From Phycisphaerales bacterium (GTDB taxonomy: Bacteria > Planctomycetota > Phycisphaerae > Phycisphaerales > SM1A02): a DNA stretch of 5,441 nt. This document shows, in pieces, positions 4,836 through 5,441 of the stretch. The position numbers and the translations under genes were made by a program. A model generated the notes under the pieces. It did not search any database, was not told the DNA's origin, and saw only the letters and a program-made list of their open reading frames with translations. The stretch's first letter is position 1; each line of letters begins with the position of its first letter. The stretch is taken from assembly GCA_007135295.1 (NCBI GenBank), contig SLJD01000010.1, forward strand, positions 1 to 5,441, written 5' to 3'.

Positions 4836-5441
4836 ATGAAGCTGACTATGCCGGCGACGTTGAGAACCATCCTTTTCACGATCACGATCGTCGCAGCAAC
4901 CGTCGCTGCCGGTTGTCAGGCCGCGCCGCGCAACATGCCGGCGGTTCGGGCGTATTACGACTACCGCTTCACCGACGCCCGCGAAAGACTTCGCGCCGAT
5001 GCCGAGACGCGGGTCGACGAGCAGGTCGTGCTCAACAACGTCCGGCTCGGCCTGGCCGCCCTTGCTGACGGAGAGAACACGGAAGCCGAACGCGCACTCG
5101 GCCGCTCATTCGACTGGCTGAGCACTGCCGGTTTGAACGAAGATCGCACTGCAGCCGCCGTCTTCACGCACGAAGGCGTCCGCATCTGGAAGGGTGAACC
5201 GTTCGAGCAGGCGCTGACGTACTACTGGGTCGCCGCGTTCTACGCCACGCTCGGCGACTGGGAGAACGCCCGCGCCGCCGCCGCCAACGGCATCTTCCGG
5301 CTGACCGACTTCGGCGAGGAGAAGTCGACCCTTGACATCGCCCGTCGCTCGGTCCATGACGATGATTACCTTGATCAGGGCTACACCGCGGTCGACACGA
5401 ACTTCGCGCTGGGCTTTCTGATGCAGGCGATCGGGGCGGAC
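4836..5441 (+). CDS. COG3014-like lipoprotein with TPR-like helices (3' end outside the window)
   Basis: The first 202 residues of a predicted lipoprotein; the frame is still open at the window edge. A hydrophobic signal peptide (9-26) ends in AAGC, with C27 as the lipidated residue. The rest is predicted alpha-helical with TPR-like pieces: NNVRLGLAALADGENTEAERAL (67-88) and IWKGEPFEQALTYYWVAAFY plus GDWENARAAAANGIF (117-154). The 'GEPFE...YY..A..Y...GD.ENA' pattern is characteristic of COG3014 proteins, uncharacterised lipoproteins that neighbour lpoB in several gamma-proteobacteria. ATG 4836 is bounded by an in-frame TAG at 4818-4820; ATG 4848 is the only close alternative. No Shine-Dalgarno is visible. 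It follows the LpoB-like pair after 109 bp with a hairpin in between, so it is probably, but not certainly, in the same operon. A scaffold role with the LpoB-like proteins is a guess. Confidence 0.8.
   Translation, partial: MKLTMPATLRTILFTITIVAATVAAGCQAAPRNMPAVRAYYDYRFTDARERLRADAETRVDEQVVLNNVRLGLAALADGENTEAERALGRSFDWLSTAGLNEDRTAAAVFTHEGVRIWKGEPFEQALTYYWVAAFYATLGDWENARAAAANGIFRLTDFGEEKSTLDIARRSVHDDDYLDQGYTAVDTNFALGFLMQAIGAD

Noticed and set aside
4121..4885. 254-residue open frame on the minus strand across the second LpoB-like gene
   Set aside because: It opposes a gene with a perfect lipobox and paralogue similarity, and it has no recognisable domain.

Overview
The window is GC-rich, gene-dense bacterial chromosome holding three different lipoprotein-type genes in a row at its right end. 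No mobile element, CRISPR array, rRNA or tRNA was recognised. The best guess for the source is Planctomycetota, probably Phycisphaerae-like. The reasons are the GC content, the mixed use of Shine-Dalgarno sites, and the 'TIEP.LWEHHGG ... LVVRAP.YVHRQL' type of C-terminal segment in the second gene, a motif style I associate with planctomycete secretin-N/STN-like proteins. This assignment is an inference from protein style, not a measured taxonomic placement.

Left part (1-1669, + strand): the tail of one protein (ends 251) is followed by a complete exported protein (659-1669). Both carry a related C-terminal segment ending in RAPDY[IV]HRQLGGYP, so they are tandem, diverged paralogues. The complete copy has a signal peptide, an STN/secretin-N-like domain and a Pro/Arg/His-rich linker, but no secretin pore domain. 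The 407-bp gap between them contains a very strong 18-bp hairpin with a T-rich tail, which should terminate the first gene, and a possible leader hairpin in front of the second.

Middle part (1693-3201, - strand): an M28-family zinc metallopeptidase without a signal peptide lies directly downstream of a GNAT acetyltransferase of the AAC(6')-like type. They are 33 bp apart and probably co-transcribed. The peptidase converges on the left-hand gene with only 23 bp between the stop codons.

Right part (3531-5441, + strand): divergent from the acetyltransferase is a set of lipoprotein genes. The first is an LpoB-like protein (activator family of class A penicillin-binding proteins) with a GTG start. 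The second is a diverged LpoB-like paralogue whose ATG overlaps the previous stop by one base. After 109 bp, which include a GNRA-tetraloop hairpin, comes a lipoprotein resembling the COG3014 family, cut by the window edge. COG3014, LpoB and YcfL-type lipoproteins sit together in several gamma-proteobacteria, so this looks like a version of an envelope/peptidoglycan-associated cassette in which the second slot is held by a second LpoB-like protein. The divergent intergenic region (3202-3530) carries a tandem 9-bp repeat beside the acetyltransferase start and an 8-bp inverted repeat shortly before the LpoB-like gene, both candidate regulatory sites.
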